Part shown: in pieces, positions 60,701-64,000 of the stretch
Numbering within the stretch: the first letter of the stretch is position 1
Layout of the letters: each line of letters opens with the position of its first letter
NCBI GenBank assembly: GCA_023078555.1
Contig: CM041199.1
Location: 8,685,315 to 8,749,314, forward strand
Length of the DNA: 64,000 nt
Origin: Ulva prolifera
Lineage: Eukaryota; Chlorophyta; Ulvophyceae; Ulvales; Ulvaceae
Direction of reading: 5' to 3'
Position numbers and translations under genes: made by a program
The notes under the pieces: model-generated
Seen by the model: the letters and a program-made list of their open reading frames with translations, nothing else
Database searches by the model: none
Told to the model about the DNA's origin: nothing

Positions 60701-63490
60701 CACCCCGATCTCGAGCCCCAATCCAGGCTCGAGCCCCACTCCAAGATGGCACCCCAATCTCTAGCCCCAATCCAGGCTCGTGCCCAACGTGAAGCTCGTA
60801 CCCCAATCTCGAGCCCCAGTCCAGGCTGGAGCCCACCTGCAAGATGGCACCCCATTCTCGAGCCCCAATCCAGGCTTGAGCCCCACTCCAAGATGGCTCT
60901 CAATATCTAGCCCCAATCCAGGCTCGAGCCCCACTCCAATATGGTACCCCAATTTCTAGCCCCAATCTAGGCTCGTGCCCAACGTGAAGCTCGTACCCCA
61001 ATCTCGAGCCCCAGTCCTGGCTGGAGCCCAACTCCAAGATGGCACCCCATTCTCGAACCCCAATCCAGGCTCGAGCCCGACTCCAAGATGGCACCCCGAT
61101 ATCGAGCCCAAATCCAGGCTCGAGCCCCACTCCAAGATGGCACCCCAATCTCTAGCCCCAATCCAGGCTCGTGCCCAACGTGAAGCTCGTACCCCATTCT
61201 CGAGCCCCAGTCCAGGCAGGAACCCACCTCCAAGATGGGACCCCATTCTCGAGCCCCAATCCAGGCTCGAGCCCCACTCCAAGATGGCTCTCAATATCTA
61301 GCCCCAATCCAGGCTCGAGCCCCACTCCAAGATGGTACCCCAATTTCTAGCCCCAATCCAGGCTCGTGCCCAACGTGAAGCTCGTACCCCAATCTCGAGC
61401 CCCAATCCAGGTTGGAGCCCACCTCCAAGATGGCACCCCATTCTCGAGCCCCAATCCAGGCTCGAGCCCGACTCCAAGATGTCACCCCGATCTCGAGCCC
61501 CAATCCAGGCTCGAGCCCCACTCCAAGATGGCACACCAATCTCTAGCCCCAATCCAGGCTTGTGCCCAACGTGAAGCTCGTCCCCCATTCTCGAGCCCCG
61601 ATCCTGGCTGGAGCCCAACTCCAAGATGGCACCCCATTCTCGAACCCCAATCCAGGCTCGAGCCCGACTCCAAGATGGCACCCCGATATCGAGCCCAAAT
61701 CCAGGCTCGAGCCCCACTCCAAGATGGCACCCCAATCTCTAGCCCCAATCCATGCTCGAGCCCCACTCCAAGATGGTACCCCAATTTCTAGCCGTAATCC
61801 AGGCTCGTGCCCAACGTGAAGCTCGTACCCCAATCTCGAGCCCCGATCCTGGCTGGAGCCCAACTCCAAGATGGCACCCCATTCTCGAGCCCCAATCCAG
61901 GCTCGAGCCCCACTCCAAGATGGCACCCCAATCTCTAGCCCCAATCCAGGCTCGTGCCCAACGTGAAGCTCGTACCCCAATCTCGAGCCCCAGTCCAGGC
62001 TGGAGCCCACCTGCAAGATGGCACCCCATTCTCGAGCCCCAATCCAGGCTCGAGCCCCACTCCAAGATGGCTCTCAATATCTAGCCCCAGTCCAGGCTCG
62101 AGCCCCACTCCAATATGGTACCCCAATTTCTAGCCCCAATCCAGGCTCGTGCCCAACGTGAAGCTCGTACCCCAATCTCGAGCCCCAGTCCAGGCTGGAG
62201 CCCACCTCCAAGATGGCACCCCATTCTCGAGCCCCATTCCAGGCTCGAGCCCGACTCCAAGATGGCTCCCAATATCTAGCCCCAATCCAGGCTCGAGCCC
62301 CACTCCAATATGGTACCCCAATCTCTAGCCCCAATCCAAGCTCGTGCCCAACGTTAAGCTCGTACACCAATCTCGAGCCCCAGTCCAGGCTGGAGCCCAC
62401 CTCCAAGATGGCACCCCATTCTCGAGCCCCAATCCAGGCTCGAGCCCGACTCCAAGATGTCACCCCGATCTCGAGCCCCAATCCAGGCTCGAGCCCCACT
62501 CCAAGATGGCACCCCAATCTCTAGCCCCAATCCAAGCTCGTGCCCAACGTTAAGCTCGTACACCAATCTCGAGCCCCAGTCCAGGCTGGAGCCCACCTCC
62601 AAGATGGCACCCCATTCTCGAGCCCCAATCCAGGCTCGAGCCCGACTCCAAGATGTCACCCCATTCTTGAGCCCCAATCCAGGCTCGAGCCCGACTCCAA
62701 GATGTCACCCCGATCTCGAGCCCCAATCCAGCCTCGAGCCCCACTCCAAGATGGCACCCCAATCTCTAGCCCCAATCCAAGCTCGTGCCCAACGTTAAGC
62801 TCGTACACCAATCTCGAGCCCCAGTCCAGGCTGGAGCCCACCTCCAAGATGGCACCCCATTCTCGAGCCCCGATCCAGGCTCGAGCCGGACTCCAAGATG
62901 GCACCCCGATCTCGAGCCCCAATCCAGGCTCGAGCCCGACTCCAAGATGGCACCCCGATCTCGAGCCCCAATCCATGCTCGAGCCCCACTCCAAGATGGT
63001 ACCCCAATTTCTAGCCCTAATCCAGGCTCGTGCCCAACGTGAAGCTCGTACCCCAATCTCGAGCCCCAATCCAGGCTGGAGCCCACCTCCAAGATGGCAC
63101 CCCATTCTCGAGCCCCAATCCAGGCTCGAGCCCGACTCCAAGATGGCACCCCGATCTCGAGCCCCAATCCAGGCTCGAGCCCCACTCCAAGATGGCACCC
63201 CAATCTCTAGCCCCAATCCAGGCTCGTGCCCAACGTGAAGCTCGTACCCCAATCTTGAGCCCCAATCCAGGCTGGAGCCCAACTCCAAGATGGTACCCCA
63301 ATCTCGAGCCCCAATCCAGGCTGCAGCCCACCTCCAAGATGGCACCCCATTCCCGAGCCCCAATCCAGGCTCGAACCCAACTCCAAGATGGCACCCCATT
63401 CTCGAGCCCCGATCCAGGCTCGAGCCGGACTCCAAGATGGCACCCCGATCTCGAGCCCCAATCCAGGCTCGAGCCCCACTCCAAGATGGC
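53421..63490 (+). repeat. Terminal mosaic of 7,340-, 4,209-, 3,131- and 2,740-bp-offset duplications
   Basis: 52,950-54,450 recurs at 60,290-61,790 (offset 7,340), and part of it also at 57,630-58,670 (offset 4,209). 57,769-59,190 recurs at 60,900-62,321 (offset 3,131). 59,604-60,750 recurs at 62,344-63,490 (offset 2,740). Shared markers are GATGTCACCCCGATC, GGCTGCAGCCCACC, GAGCCGGACTCC and CCTAATCCAGG. One private change is AGCCGTAATCC near 61,792. Confidence 0.78.
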
Positions 63491-63535
63491 ACCCCAATCT
63501 CTAGCCCCGATCCAGGCTCGAGCCGGACTCCAAGA

Positions 63536-63560
63536 TGGAACCCCGATCTCAACTCCCAAG
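63536..63560 (+). other. Satellite-to-satellite junction
   Basis: The 49-bp array ends within a monomer after CCCCGATCTC, and the 62-bp family starts as CAACTCCCAAG. The bases CTC are compatible with both families, so the junction carries at most a few bases of shared sequence. The last monomers before it are typical right-type monomers (GAGCCGGACTCC, GATGGAACCCCGATC) with no obvious decay toward the edge. No transposon or target-site duplication is visible. Confidence 0.85.
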
Positions 63561-64000
63561 CATAATTGCATAGATACCATGTGGCTTAAGCAACTCCCAA
63601 GCCTGTCTAGTCAAGTCCCAAGCATGTTCGCGTAGAAACCAGGTGGCTTAAGCAACTCCCAAGCCTGTCTAGGCAACTCCCAAGCATAATTGCATAGATA
63701 CCAGGTGGCTTAAGCAACTCCCAAGCCTGTCTAGTCAACGCCCAAGCATGTTTGCGTAGAAACCAGGTGGCTTAAGCAACTCCCAAGCCCGTCTAGGCAA
63801 CTCCCAAGCATATTTGCTTAGAAAGCTGGTCGCTTAAGCAACTCTCAAGCCCGTCTAGGCAACTCCCAAGCATAATTGCATAGATACCAGGTGGCTTAAG
63901 CAACTCCCAAGCCTGTCTACGCAACTCCCAAGCATGTCTAGTCAACTCCTCAGCATGTTTGCGTAGAAACAAAGTCGTTTTAGCAACTCCCAAGCATGTC
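63550..64000 (+). repeat. 62-bp satellite, second tandem family, continuing past the window
   Basis: CAACTCCCAAGC(C)TGTCTAG-like starts occur at 63591, 63653, 63715, 63777, 63839 and 63901, each 62 bp apart. The unit is 21 bp (CAACTCCCAAGCCTGTCTAG plus one base) followed by 41 bp that begins CAACTCCCAAGCAT and ends GGTGGCTTAAG. Two variants of the long part alternate: GCATAATTGCATAGATACC and GCATGTTTGCGTAGAAACC. This suggests a 124-bp dimer, broken by a third form near 63,804-63,836. It is much poorer in G+C than the 49-bp family, with no similarity to it that I can see. Only about 7 units are visible. Confidence 0.92.
63901..63983 (+). repeat. 83-bp variant unit of the 62-bp satellite
   Basis: This unit is 21 bp longer than the others. 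It has two 21-bp short parts in a row (63,901-63,921 and 63,922-63,942) before the 41-bp long part. The extra block reads CAACTCCCAAGCATGTCTAG plus one base. It shows that the 21-bp module duplicates independently, as the 18-bp module does in the other satellite. Confidence 0.82.

Larger units (their letters stand above)
42739..62279 (+). repeat. 48-bp marker monomers, right group
   Basis: The same one-base-short monomer occurs here in two forms, GGCTCTCAATATCTAG and GGCTCCCAATATCTAG. Positions include 42739, 42934, 43129, 44255, 44450, 44645, 46457, 47485, 48121, 49639, 50520, 51842, 52037, 53555, 53946, 55170, 56688, 56883, 57764, 58155, 58938, 59133, 59328, 60895, 61286, 62069 and 62264. 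Runs of two or three are spaced exactly 195 bp, that is, one per tetramer. A 195-bp tetramer containing this monomer is therefore itself part of the right-type higher-order unit. Confidence 0.85.
43212..62800 (+). repeat. G-prime monomers carrying an AACGTT palindrome
   Basis: In the right zone some G monomers read CCCAACGTTAAGCTCGTACACC instead of the usual GTGAAG and ACCCC. The ACGTT starts near 43216, 43461, 44732, 44977, 59611, 59807, 60052, 62351, 62547 and 62792. Always preceded by CCAATCCAAGCTCGTG, they form a linked haplotype of at least four changes. They are absent from 1-42 kb. The change turns TGA into TTA and alters open frames, but its wider meaning is unknown. Confidence 0.82.
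1..63549 (+). repeat. 49-bp satellite array, about 1,300 monomers
   Basis: The region is continuous head-to-tail copies of one 49-bp unit. The unit can be read as three sub-units: CCCCAATCTCGAG (13 bp), CCCCAATCCAGGCTCGAG (18 bp) and CCCCACTCCAAGATGGCA (18 bp). Every stretch I read keeps this order and orientation. I saw no transposon, unique spacer or inverted segment. Base composition of the consensus is 22 C, 12 A, 9 G and 6 T. XhoI sites (CTCGAG) occur up to twice per monomer. The array starts before base 1, so its full size is unknown. This is tandem satellite DNA of a eukaryote. A coding minisatellite is unlikely because 49 is not a multiple of three and stops recur in all frames. Host species and chromosomal position cannot be read from the sequence. 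Confidence 0.97.

Noticed and set aside
1-63549. CRISPR array
   Set aside because: The repeats are contiguous with no unique spacers, monomers vary continuously, and there are no cas genes.
1-63549. G-quadruplex or i-motif array
   Set aside because: The minus strand has GGGG tracts, but they are separated by about 9 and 14 bases, longer than the loops of stable canonical quadruplexes. A structure is possible but not supported.
1-63549. CENP-B box
   Set aside because: I looked for a TTCG....A..CGGG-type pattern and found none. The G and CCAAGATGG boxes do not resemble it.
63793-63993. 66-codon minus-strand frame in the 62-bp satellite
   Set aside because: It reads straight through several 62-bp units and the 21-bp insertion, with repeated HAWEL/QAWEL-like segments. 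This is translated satellite without independent support.
1-64000. tRNA, rRNA, promoter, terminator or mobile element
   Set aside because: No non-repeat stretch exists in which such a feature could sit. No terminal inverted repeats, target-site duplications or poly-A tails were seen.
1-64000. Telomeric repeats or a subtelomere boundary
   Set aside because: No TTAGGG-, TTTAGGG- or TTAGG-type runs are present on either strand in what I read.

Overview
The window contains no gene that I can support. It is almost entirely one very large satellite DNA array. Bases 1 to about 63,549 are roughly 1,300 head-to-tail copies of a 49-bp monomer, all in the same orientation, with no mobile element, unique sequence or inversion seen inside it. 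At about 63,550 the array stops abruptly and a second, unrelated satellite with a 62-bp period runs to the end of the window. This is a eukaryotic heterochromatin-like locus (centromeric, pericentromeric, subtelomeric or sex-chromosome block). I could not identify the species from the sequence. Long open reading frames exist on both strands in every frame, but they are by-products of a stop-poor monomer whose length is not a multiple of three.

Monomer structure. The consensus monomer is about 63% G+C and strongly strand-asymmetric (about 45% C against 18% G on the + strand). It is built from three related sub-units of 13, 18 and 18 bp, each starting CCCCA(A/C)TC. Four monomer classes recur. 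G carries AACGTGAAGCTCGTA in place of ACTCCAAGATGGCA. W begins CTGGAG. P begins CTCGAGCCCCAC and often carries a KpnI site. D begins CTCGAGCCCGAC. They are ordered into tetramers of 196 bp (G-W-P-D, or G-W-D-P) and trimers of 147 bp (G-W-D).

Layout. About 1-4,800 is left-type array (G-W-P-D and trimers, with local duplications of 2056/1909/636 bp). From 4,800 to 26,500 left-type and middle-type blocks alternate through nested duplications: a 5,142-bp near-tandem repeat, and a 14.5-14.9-kb copy of 3.4-8.4 kb at 17.9-23.2 kb. From 26,575 to about 31,860 there is a 2,645-bp tandem pair. From 31.7 to 42.2 kb the order is X-Y-Y-X-Y, kept in perfect 49-bp register. From 42.3 to 63.5 kb a third flavour appears (right-type), with its own diagnostic variants and dense overlapping duplications of 636 to 7,340 bp. 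The 62-bp satellite fills 63,550-64,000.

How it works together. The whole window reads as one locus evolving by repeated unequal exchange at every scale, from 18-bp sub-units through 49-bp monomers and 147/196-bp higher-order units to blocks of several kilobases. The match of 3 and 4 monomers to nucleosome core and nucleosome repeat lengths, the regular alternation of one divergent G monomer per higher-order unit, and the perfect 10-bp dyad in many monomers are the most biologically suggestive features. Duplication boundaries were found by comparing positions of identical segments by eye and are accurate to roughly one monomer unless stated otherwise.
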